Positions 46,014 to 53,762 of a DNA stretch of 64,000 nt are shown here, piece by piece (the first letter of the stretch is position 1; every line of letters begins with the position of its first letter). The notes below the pieces were generated by a model that was given only the letters and a program-made list of their open reading frames with translations, had not been told where the DNA came from and did not search any database. Position numbers and translations under genes: made by a program. The stretch lies in contig NZ_FSQT01000002.1 in assembly GCF_900143515.1 (NCBI RefSeq), forward strand, positions 2,481,501 through 2,545,500. The letters are read 5' to 3'. The stretch comes from Micromonospora cremea (lineage in GTDB: Bacteria; Actinomycetota; Actinomycetes; Mycobacteriales; Micromonosporaceae).

Positions 46014-48401
46014 TCAGGCGGGCAGGTTCGCCAGCACCACGTCGAGCACCCGGATCGCGTCCGGCTTGGAGAGCGGGTTGTTGCCGTTGCCGCACTTCGG
46101 GGACTGCACGCAGGACGGGCAACCCGTCTCGCAGCCGCACTCCGCGATCGCGCCCCGGGTGGCCCGCAGCCACGCCGACGCCGTCCCGTACGCCCGCTCG
46201 GCGAAGCCCGCGCCGCCCGGGTGCCCGTCGTAGACGAAGACGGTCGGCGCCTCGGTGTCCGGGTGCACGGCGGTGGAGAGCCCACCGATGTCCCACCGGT
46301 CGCAGGTGGCCATCAGCGGCAGCAGGCCGATCGCGGCGTGTTCGGCGGCGTGCAGCGCACCCGGCACGTCCGGGCCCTGCACACCGGCCGCGGTCAGCGA
46401 CTGCGGCGACAGCGTGAACCAGACGGCCACCGTGCGCAGCTCCCGGGTGGGCAGGTCGAGCGGCCGCGTGTCGATCACTTCGCCGGTGGCGATCCGGCGT
46501 CGCTGGTACGACACCACCTGACTGGTCACGTCCACCTCGCCGAGGAACATGCCGACCGGCCCCGCGTCCACGTAGGAGCGCACGGACACCACGGACAGGT
46601 CGGTGACGTCCCTGGCGTGGGTGGACCAGTCCGGCTCCTCCGCGTGCACCAGCGCGCAGCCGTCGGCGAGGTCGAGCTCGTCCACCACGTACGAGACGCC
46701 CTGATGCAGGTAGACCGCGCCGGGGTGGAGAAGGAAGTGCGAGGAGCCGCCGTCGACCGTGCCCAGCAGCCGGCCGGTGGCCGACTCCACCACGCAGACC
46801 GGGGCGCCGCCCTCACCGCGCAGATCCACCTCGGGGCGCTCCCGGTGCCGCCAGTACCAGCCGGTGGGCCGCTGCCGCAGCGCCCCGGCCGCCACCAGCT
46901 CGTCGATCGCCTCCTTCGCCCCGTCACCGAAGAGCGCCAGGTCGGCCGGGGTGAGCGGGGCCTCGACCGCGGCGCAGGCGAGCTGCGGGGCCAGCACGTA
47001 CGGGTTGGCCGGGTCGAGGACCGTCGCCTCGACCGGCGCCCCGAAGATCGCCTCCGGGTGGTGGATCAGATAGGTGTCCAGCGGATCGTCCCGGGCCACC
47101 AGCACCGCCAGCGCCTCTTGCCCGGAGCGCCCGGCGCGGCCCGCCTGCTGCCAGAGTGAGGCGCGGGTGCCCGGGTATCCGCAGATCAGCACCGCGTCCA
47201 GGCCGATCAGGTCCACGCCCAGCTCGAGCGCGTTGGTGGAGGCCAGGCCGAGCAGGTCGCCGTGCAGCAGGGCCCGCTCCAGCTCCCGCCGCTCCTCGCG
47301 CAGGTAGCCGCCCCGGTAGGCGGCCACCCGCTTGCCGAGCCCCGGCACCGCCTCGTCCAACGCCCGGCGCGCGCTGGCCGCCACCACCTCGGCGCCCTTG
47401 CGCGACCGGACGAACGCGAGCGTGCGTACCCCCTCGGCGACCGTGTCGGCGAGCAGGTCCGCGGTCTCCCGCAGCGCCGACCGGCGGACCTGGATGAGAT
47501 CCGGCACGTCGTCGTGCCCGCCCGCCGCCTGGGCGGGCGCCAGGGAGGAGGCCGCCGACGAGTCCGGTGGCAGCAGCGGTGGCTCCCAGAGTGCGAAGGT
47601 CACCCCGCCGCGCGGCGAGGCGTCCTCGGTGACCGCCGTCACCGGCAGGCCGGTCAGCCGCCCGGCCGCGGTCGCCGGGTCGCCGGAGGTCGCCGAGGCG
47701 AGCACGAACACCGGGGTGGCCCCGAACCGGGCGCACTGGCGGCGCAGCCGGCGCAGCACGTGCGCCACGTGCGAGCCGAAAACGCCCCGGTACGTGTGGC
47801 ACTCGTCGATCACCACGTACGCCAGCCGGCGAAGGAAGCCCGACCACTGGGCGTGCCCGGGCAGGATGCCGTGGTGCAGCATGTCGGGGTTGGTCAGCAC
47901 GAACCGGGAGTGCCGGCGGATCCACTCCCGCTCGGCGCGCGGAGTGTCCCCGTCGTAGCAGGCCGGGCGTACCCCCTCCAGCTCCAACCCGGCCACGGCC
48001 CGCAACTGGTCGGCGGCGAGCGCCTTGGTCGGTGCCAGGTACAGCACGGTGGCCCGGGGGTCGGCGAGCAGCGTGGCCAGCGACGGGAGCTGGTACGCCA
48101 GGGACTTGCCGGACGCGGTGCCGGTGGCGACCACCACGTGGCCGCCGTCGTACGCCAGGGTGGCCGCCTCGGCCTGGTGTCGCCAGGGCGCGACCACGCC
48201 GCGGCGGGCGAACGCCTCGCGTAGCTCCGCGGGCGTCCACGACGGCCACGGTGCGGGCACCCCGGCGCGGGCCGGCACCCGTTCGACGTGGGTGACCGGA
48301 TCACCGGCGCTCCGGGCGCGCAGCCGGCGCAGCAGGTCGACCGGCGATGGTTCGGGGCCGGGATCTGCGGATACGGTGGCTGCGGACGACACGCCCTGCA
48401 C
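46014..48401 (-). CDS. DEAD/DEAH-box helicase with DUF1998 Zn-binding C-terminus (MrfA-like)
   Basis: A 795-aa superfamily 2 helicase. It has Walker A ATGTASGKSLAYQLP, the motif II variant VIDECHTYRG, motif III SATSGDP, and motifs IV-VI in FVRSRKGAEVV, ALELGVDLIGLD and QQAGRAGRSG. The C-terminal DUF1998 part ends in CGCETGCPSCVQSPKCGNGN, four cysteines like those that bind metal in MrfA, a helicase that removes mitomycin adducts in Bacillus. Start near 48401 fits the family; the first ~20 residues are not conserved. Its place next to bldG, across a divergent promoter region, is conserved in actinomycetes. Confidence 0.93.
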   Translation of the reverse strand: MQGVSSAATVSADPGPEPSPVDLLRRLRARSAGDPVTHVERVPARAGVPAPWPSWTPAELREAFARRGVVAPWRHQAEAATLAYDGGHVVVATGTASGKSLAYQLPSLATLLADPRATVLYLAPTKALAADQLRAVAGLELEGVRPACYDGDTPRAEREWIRRHSRFVLTNPDMLHHGILPGHAQWSGFLRRLAYVVIDECHTYRGVFGSHVAHVLRRLRRQCARFGATPVFVLASATSGDPATAAGRLTGLPVTAVTEDASPRGGVTFALWEPPLLPPDSSAASSLAPAQAAGGHDDVPDLIQVRRSALRETADLLADTVAEGVRTLAFVRSRKGAEVVAASARRALDEAVPGLGKRVAAYRGGYLREERRELERALLHGDLLGLASTNALELGVDLIGLDAVLICGYPGTRASLWQQAGRAGRSGQEALAVLVARDDPLDTYLIHHPEAIFGAPVEATVLDPANPYVLAPQLACAAVEAPLTPADLALFGDGAKEAIDELVAAGALRQRPTGWYWRHRERPEVDLRGEGGAPVCVVESATGRLLGTVDGGSSHFLLHPGAVYLHQGVSYVVDELDLADGCALVHAEEPDWSTHARDVTDLSVVSVRSYVDAGPVGMFLGEVDVTSQVVSYQRRRIATGEVIDTRPLDLPTRELRTVAVWFTLSPQSLTAAGVQGPDVPGALHAAEHAAIGLLPLMATCDRWDIGGLSTAVHPDTEAPTVFVYDGHPGGAGFAERAYGTASAWLRATRGAIAECGCETGCPSCVQSPKCGNGNNPLSKPDAIRVLDVVLANLPA

Positions 48402-48532
48402 TCTCGCACTGGTGTTCGGAGATGAAAAGTCGGGGCGGGGGGTAAGGGGGAGCTTCCGTTGGCGACCGCAGGGTGGCCAAGCGGTAATGGTTAGATGCCC
48501 AGGAGAGTTTACGGCTCTGGCGAGGAGGACCG

Positions 48533-48889
48533 ATGGAGCTGTCGCTGGCGACCCGCACCGTGGGCGAGCACACGGTGCTCGAGGTCGGCGGTGAGGTGGA
48601 CGTCTACACCGCGCCCCGGCTCCGCGAACGGCTCCTCGAACTGATCGACGGCGGCGCCCGGCACGTGGTGGTCGACCTCGGGCGGGTGGACTTCCTCGAC
48701 TCCACCGGGCTGGGCGTGCTGGTCGGCGCGCTCAAGCGGCTCCGCACGGCCGGCGGCTCGTTCGCCCTGGTCTGCGACAAGGAGCCGTTGCTCAAGATCT
48801 TCCGGATCACCGCGCTGGACCAGGTCTTCCCGCTGCACCCCACGGTCGACGCGGCGGTCGGCGCGGAACCGACCGGTGCCAGCGCGTGA
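48533..48889 (+). CDS. bldG: STAS-domain anti-sigma factor antagonist, BldG-like
   Basis: A 118-aa STAS protein. It has the phosphorylatable serine in [16 protein letters not shown], preceded by VVVDLGRVD, and the usual edge strands ([18 protein letters not shown]). BldG in Streptomyces binds and is phosphorylated by anti-sigma kinases and is needed for development. The next gene encodes such a kinase-like protein and overlaps by one base, as in the known bldG operon. ATG 48533 follows GGCGAGGAGG. Confidence 0.92.
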   Translation: MELSLATRTVGEHTVLEVGGEVDVYTAPRLRERLLELIDGGARHVVVDLGRVDFLDSTGLGVLVGALKRLRTAGGSFALVCDKEPLLKIFRITALDQVFPLHPTVDAAVGAEPTGASA

Positions 48890-49323
48890 TGGCGACAGTC
48901 AAGCTCTCCTTCTCCCCGGCGCCGGTGCACGTGCGTACCGCCCGGCTGGTCGGCGTCGCCGTCGCCCGGCGTGCGGGGGTCCGCGAGGATCTGCTGGACG
49001 AGGTGCGCCTGGCCATCGGCGAGGCGTGCACCCGGGCGGTGGCCCTGCACCGCCAGTACGGCCTGGCCGACCCGGTGCTGGTGGAGATGTCCGACGCCGG
49101 GTCGTACGCGGTGCGGGTGGTGGACCGGGCGCCGATCGAGGCCGGCATCGGGCTGGCCGCGCTGCCACCGGACGAGCTGGCCAACGAGTCGCTCACCGAT
49201 GAGGCGCTGACCACCGGAGTCGGTTTCGCCCTGCTCGCCGGCTTCGTCGAGGACCTTCAGGTGCGTCCGGTCGAGGAGGGCGTCGGCACCGAGGTGCGGA
49301 TGGTGTGGCCGCTCGGCCGCTGA
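48889..49323 (+). CDS. Anti-sigma factor with HATPase_c fold (RsbW-like)
   Basis: A 144-aa serine kinase-type anti-sigma factor. The N box is seen as LLDEVRLAIGEACTRAV (Asn replaced by Thr at the usual E-x-x-x-N position), and further blocks are VRVVDRAPIE and TGVGFALLAGFVEDL. The ATG lies inside the bldG stop (TGATG). Loss of the canonical N-box Asn suggests weak or no kinase activity. It may bind BldG and a sigma factor without phosphorylation; Streptomyces relatives beside bldG share this position. A GTG three bases upstream is also possible. Confidence 0.85.
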   Translation: MATVKLSFSPAPVHVRTARLVGVAVARRAGVREDLLDEVRLAIGEACTRAVALHRQYGLADPVLVEMSDAGSYAVRVVDRAPIEAGIGLAALPPDELANESLTDEALTTGVGFALLAGFVEDLQVRPVEEGVGTEVRMVWPLGR

Positions 49324-49643
49324 CCCGTTCTTTTCTGTTTCACAGGCCGCATCCCGCTGGGGTGCGGCCTGCTTGTCATGGACCGGGCCCTATATCAGAT
49401 TTCGTTTCATAACACAGCGACGAAGATCATCGAGACACGGTGCCACCTCGGTGTGACCTCCGACACTGTGGAGGGCTACAGTACCCGGGTTGTCAGCAAG
49501 TGATCCATCCCGCAGCCAGCGGGTATGGGTATTCATCGCTGGTCCGCTGGGGTGGGTTGGCGCACGCTTGCGAGTCCGCATTCAGGCGCCGGTCGGTGCG
49601 TCTCCACTCACCGGCGCGAGTGTTCGGTAACAGGAGGACACAG
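49324..49643. other. Leader/promoter region of hppA
   Basis: 320 bp. After the terminator, the stretch about 49385-49440 is the AT-richest here (CCCTATATCAGATTTCG) and is a likely promoter, leaving a long leader before the ATG. No known riboswitch pattern was recognised. Confidence 0.45.
49343..49371. terminator. Hairpin terminator of the bldG operon
   Basis: CAGGCCGCATCCC and GGGGTGCGGCCTG pair over 13 bp with one G-U-type mismatch, 20 bp past the stop. Confidence 0.75.
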
Positions 49644-51992
49644 ATGTCCGAGACCTTGGCCGCCGACGGCGGCGGGCTTTCCCTTACCGGAAGCAATGTC
49701 ACGTACGTCGTCATCGCGGCGGTAATCGCGCTGGTGGCGCTCGTATTCGCCGCCGCCCTGACAAAGGCGGTGCTGGCAGCCGGTAAGGGCACCACCAACA
49801 TGCAGGAGATCTCGGGGGCGGTCCAGGAGGGCGCCTCGGCCTACCTGCTCCGCCAGTTCCGCACCCTGGCGATCTTCGTTGTGATCGCCGTGGTGCTGCT
49901 CTTCCTGCTGCCGGTGCACGACACCGACGGCAGCGAGACCGCCGTGAAGTTCGGCCGCTCGCTCTTCTTCGTGGTGGGCGCCCTGTTCAGCGCGTCCATC
50001 GGTGGTGCCGGCATGTGGCTGGCCACCCGCGCCAACCTGCGCGTTGCCGCCGCAGCCCGGGAGCGACAGGGTGGCCGCGAGGCGGCCATGAAGATCGCCT
50101 TCCGCACCGGCGGCGTGGTGGGCTTCCTCACCGTGGGCCTCGGCCTGTTCGGCGCCGCGCTGGTCGTCCTGGTCTACCGGGGCGACGCACCGACCGTGCT
50201 GGAGGGCTTCGGGTTCGGCGCCGCGCTGCTCGCGATGTTCATGCGGGTCGGCGGCGGCATCTTCACCAAGGCCGCCGACGTCGGCGCCGACCTGGTCGGC
50301 AAGGTCGAGCAGGGCATTCCGGAGGACGACCCGCGCAACGCGGCCACCATCGCCGACAACGTGGGCGACAACGTCGGTGACTGTGCCGGCATGGCCGCCG
50401 ACCTGTTCGAGTCGTACGCGGTCACGCTGGTCGCCGCGCTGATCCTGGGTCGCGCCGCGTTCGGCGAGGACGGCCTGGTCTTCCCGCTGATCATCTCCAC
50501 CATCGGCGTGCTGGTCGCGATCTTCGGCGTCTTCATCACCCGGCTGCGCGCGTCCGACCGCAACGCCCTGACCGCGATCAACCGGGCCTTCTACATCTCG
50601 GCGGTCCTCTCCGCGGTGCTGGTGGCGATCGCCGCCTACGCCTACCTGCCGGCGACCTTCGCCGAGTTGGAGGGTGGTCTCACCGACGTCGACCGCAACC
50701 CGCGGCTCGTGGCCATCGGCGCGGTGGTGATCGGCATCGTGCTGGCCGCCGCGATCCAGGCACTGACCGGCTACTTCACCGAGACCAACCGACGCCCGGT
50801 GCAGGACATCGGCAAGAGCTCGCAGACCGGTGCGGCCACCGTCATCCTGGCCGGCATCAGCATCGGCCTGGAGTCCGCCGTCTACTCGGCGCTGCTGATC
50901 GGCGCCGGTGTCTTCGGCGCGTTCCTGCTCGGCGGCAGCTCCATCACCCTGTCGCTGTTCGCGGTGGCGCTGGCCGGCACCGGCCTGCTCACCACGGTCG
51001 GCGTGATCGTCGCGATGGACACCTTCGGGCCGATCTCCGACAACGCCCAGGGCATCGCCGAGATGTCCGGTGACATCGACGAGCACGGCGCCCGGACGCT
51101 CACCGAGCTGGACGCGGTCGGCAACACCACCAAGGCGATCACCAAGGGCATCGCGATCGCCACCGCGGTGCTCGCCGCGACCGCGCTGTTCGGCTCGTAC
51201 ACCGACTCGCTGCGTACCGCGTACGCGGACGCTGGTGTGGGCGACGTCGGGACGGAGATCCTCAACTCGCTGAACGTGGCCAACCCGCGCAACCTGGTCG
51301 GCCTGATCATCGGTGCGGCGGTGGTGTTCCTCTTCTCCGGGCTGGCCATCAACGCGGTGTCCCGCTCGGCGGGCGCCGTCGTGATGGAGGTCCGCCGGCA
51401 GTTCCGTGAGCTGCCCGGCATCATGGACCGCACGCAGCGCCCGGAGTACGGCAAGGTCGTGGACATCTGCACCCGGGACGCGCAGCGCGAGCTGATGACC
51501 CCGGGCCTGCTCGCCATCCTGGCGCCGATCGCGGTCGGCTTCGGCCTCGGGCCCGGCGCTCTGGCGGCGTACCTGGCCGGTGCGATCGGGGCCGGCACGC
51601 TCATGGCGGTCTTCCTGGCCAATTCCGGTGGCGCCTGGGACAACGCCAAGAAGCTGGTGGAGGACGGCGCGTACGGGGGCAAGGGCTCCGAGGCGCACTC
51701 GGCGACGGTCATCGGCGACACCGTCGGTGACCCGTTCAAGGACACCGCCGGCCCGGCCATCAACCCGCTGCTCAAGGTGATGAACCTGGTCTCGCTGCTA
51801 ATCGCGCCGGCCGTGGTGGCGTTCAGCATCGGCGACGACCGGAACACCCCCGTGCGGGTCGCCATTGCGGTGGTGGCCACGCTGATCATCGTGGCGTCGG
51901 TGGTGTTCAGCAAGCGCAAGGGCATCGCGATGGACGACTCCGACACCGGTGCGGGCAGCACGGACCACCGGCCGGAGACGGTCAACGCCTGA
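49644..51992 (+). CDS. hppA: Membrane-bound proton-pumping pyrophosphatase
   Basis: A 782-aa H+-PPase with about 16 helices that couples pyrophosphate hydrolysis to ion export. The substrate-binding loop DVGADLVGKVEQGIPEDDPR and NVGDNVGDCAGMAADLFESY are intact, as are the C-terminal VIGDTVGDPFKDTAGPAINP blocks. The segment GNTTKAITKG has Lys where potassium-dependent enzymes have Ala, which predicts the K+-independent class. ATG 49644 follows AGGAGG. The last 30 residues are polar. Its position after the bldG operon is conserved in actinomycetes. Confidence 0.96.
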   Translation: MSETLAADGGGLSLTGSNVTYVVIAAVIALVALVFAAALTKAVLAAGKGTTNMQEISGAVQEGASAYLLRQFRTLAIFVVIAVVLLFLLPVHDTDGSETAVKFGRSLFFVVGALFSASIGGAGMWLATRANLRVAAAARERQGGREAAMKIAFRTGGVVGFLTVGLGLFGAALVVLVYRGDAPTVLEGFGFGAALLAMFMRVGGGIFTKAADVGADLVGKVEQGIPEDDPRNAATIADNVGDNVGDCAGMAADLFESYAVTLVAALILGRAAFGEDGLVFPLIISTIGVLVAIFGVFITRLRASDRNALTAINRAFYISAVLSAVLVAIAAYAYLPATFAELEGGLTDVDRNPRLVAIGAVVIGIVLAAAIQALTGYFTETNRRPVQDIGKSSQTGAATVILAGISIGLESAVYSALLIGAGVFGAFLLGGSSITLSLFAVALAGTGLLTTVGVIVAMDTFGPISDNAQGIAEMSGDIDEHGARTLTELDAVGNTTKAITKGIAIATAVLAATALFGSYTDSLRTAYADAGVGDVGTEILNSLNVANPRNLVGLIIGAAVVFLFSGLAINAVSRSAGAVVMEVRRQFRELPGIMDRTQRPEYGKVVDICTRDAQRELMTPGLLAILAPIAVGFGLGPGALAAYLAGAIGAGTLMAVFLANSGGAWDNAKKLVEDGAYGGKGSEAHSATVIGDTVGDPFKDTAGPAINPLLKVMNLVSLLIAPAVVAFSIGDDRNTPVRVAIAVVATLIIVASVVFSKRKGIAMDDSDTGAGSTDHRPETVNA

Positions 51993-52106
51993 CCATCCTC
52001 GGCACCGGGTCCCCGGTCGGCGTGCCACGCCGACCGGGGACCGTCGATTCCTCCTCGGGCCGTCTGACCGGTGCCACGCCTGGCCGGAGGTCGTACGCTG
52101 CAACGC

Positions 52107-52649
52107 ATGCGTACGTGCCAGGCGTCTGCCGCCGGAAAGCTCACGGTGGTCCTGGCCACGTTCGTCGTCGTGCTCTCCGGCTGCGGTGGCGGCCCCAGCC
52201 CGCGGGCCTGGGCGGCCACGGTGTGCGGCGCGCTCACCCCGTGGCGTTCCGAGATCAGCAAGTTGACCAGCAGCACGGATGAGCAGATGACCGCGCAGAC
52301 CACGCCGGCGCAGGCCAAGGAGAACCTGGTGCGGCTCTTCGGTGGGGCGGAGCAGGCCAGCGAGACCGCGCGCCGCAAGGTGGAGAAGGCCGGCGTCCCG
52401 GAGACGGACAACGGCGAGGCCATCTCCGCCGGTTTCCGCAGCTCGCTGGGGAAGATGCGGGACGCCTACGGCCGGGCCCGGGACACCATCGACGGGTTGG
52501 GCACCGGCGAGCCGAGCGTCTTCTACGACGGCGTGCGGGCCGCGGTGGACACGCTCAACAAGGAGTACGACGCCAGCGCGCTGGACACCAGCCGGCTCAA
52601 CTCCGAGGAGCTGAAACAAGCCTTCGACGAGGTGCCGGAGTGTCGCTGA
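52107..52649 (+). CDS. Small lipoprotein of unknown function
   Basis: A 180-aa exported protein. The signal helix (LTVVLATFVVVLSGC) ends in the lipobox VLSGC. The mature part is mostly helical (AQAKENLVRLFGGAEQASET, SSLGKMRDAYGRARDTIDGL) with a Cys near the start (ATVCGAL) and one at the end (PECR) that could form a disulphide. ATG 52107. It overlaps the next gene by 10 bp. Neighbours hppA and topA are conserved, but no function is known. Confidence 0.8.
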   Translation: MRTCQASAAGKLTVVLATFVVVLSGCGGGPSPRAWAATVCGALTPWRSEISKLTSSTDEQMTAQTTPAQAKENLVRLFGGAEQASETARRKVEKAGVPETDNGEAISAGFRSSLGKMRDAYGRARDTIDGLGTGEPSVFYDGVRAAVDTLNKEYDASALDTSRLNSEELKQAFDEVPECR

Positions 52650-53389
52650 GCGGGCTCGGCGACACCGGAGCGGCGCAGCCGCCCCCGGCGCTGTTCCCCG
52701 TACCCGAGGCCGACGCGCCAACATCCGAGCCTCAGCGACTGCGGAGCGGGCCGAACCGGCCCGGGTCGAGCGGGCCGCCCTCCGGGCCGGCGCAGACCGA
52801 CGGCGCGGGGCGCCAACTGGTCTTCTTCGGCGCGGAGGCGGCCGAGCCGACGGTCGCCGACCTGGCCGGGCTGCTCGCCGGGCCGGGCGAGGTGGTGCGG
52901 ATGGGCGGCACCGCCCGCCTCTCGGTGCAGGTGGATGCCGCCTGGCGGGTGCACGTGCTGGTCGCGGAGCTGGCGCTGCGGGGGTTGGCGGCGAGCTGGG
53001 AGCCGACCGGGGACGCGCGACACGCCGTGCGTACCTCGTACACCCGGGTCCTGAAGCCGCTCGCGGTCGCCTGGCTGCACGGCCCGGCGAAACGCCCACC
53101 GGCCACCTTTCATCTGACCGGCCGGCGGCTGCGGCTGTGGCTCGCCGCCGCCGGGACGCCGGAGCCGCCCGGCGGCTTCCTGCTGCGGCTCGGCGAGGGC
53201 GACCAGGAGTGCTGGGAACGGGTCGGCACGGCGCTCGCCGCCGCCGGGCTCGCCGGCACGCTGCTCGGCCCGGACGAGGGCGGCCCGGGGTACCGGATCA
53301 CGGGGCGGCGCCGGCTGGGCCGGCTCGCCGAGCTGGTCGGCGGGCCGCCGCGCGCCGCACCGGCCGACGCCTGGCCGACCCGACCCTGA
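52640..53389 (+). CDS. Conserved hypothetical protein
   Basis: A 249-aa soluble protein. A Pro-rich N-terminus of about 55 residues precedes a domain with LVFFGAEAAEPTVADLAGLL, then RLSVQVDAAWRVHVLVAELA and RTSYTRVLKPLAVAWLHGPA, and a helix-turn-helix-like end (YRITGRRRLGRLAELVG). No family was recognised. GTG 52640 overlaps the lipoprotein gene by 10 bp, so the two are probably co-transcribed. A hairpin follows at 53445. Confidence 0.7.
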   Translation: MSLSGLGDTGAAQPPPALFPVPEADAPTSEPQRLRSGPNRPGSSGPPSGPAQTDGAGRQLVFFGAEAAEPTVADLAGLLAGPGEVVRMGGTARLSVQVDAAWRVHVLVAELALRGLAASWEPTGDARHAVRTSYTRVLKPLAVAWLHGPAKRPPATFHLTGRRLRLWLAAAGTPEPPGGFLLRLGEGDQECWERVGTALAAAGLAGTLLGPDEGGPGYRITGRRRLGRLAELVGGPPRAAPADAWPTRP

Positions 53390-53762
53390 CCAGGGGACGA
53401 ACCGGGGCGTTCCGCTCAAGGCGGAGGTCGAGTCCGGGTGCCCACCGGCTGTCCGGTCACGGACAGCCGGCGGGTCGATCCGGGCGGAAAACGGGCGGGT
53501 CGGACCTCGGCCGAGGGTCCGCCATCGTCACAGTGACCCGCTTCGAGCCCTACCCACGGTGTACGGTGGCGCCGTCCGGCAGTGCCGAGCGCGGCGGGGC
53601 GGGAGTGGACCGCCGCGCCGGAGCGGATTGCCGCCCGCGAAACCCGAAACGCGGACGGCGCGTTACGTTGGACATCCGGACCGCCGGTGCGACGGCGGGG
53701 CCGAGGGCGGTCGCTGACCGGGCGCCGGCAGGCCACGAGCAGGAGTGAGGTCGGGGAGAGAC
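53390..53762. other. Region upstream of topA
   Basis: 373 bp without a credible gene. It holds the terminator at 53445-53470 and presumably the topA promoter in the last 250 bp (for example CGTCACAGTGACCCG at about 53525, a GTCAC/GTGAC inverted pair). Confidence 0.45.
53445..53470. terminator. Hairpin terminator
   Basis: CCGGCTGTCC and GGACAGCCGG (10 bp, perfect) with a 6-nt loop, 56 bp past the hypothetical gene. Confidence 0.6.

Noticed and set aside
49608..51698. Long antisense frame opposite hppA
   Set aside because: Shadow frame rich in Gly/Asp/His/Arg; hppA has full family motifs and a ribosome site.
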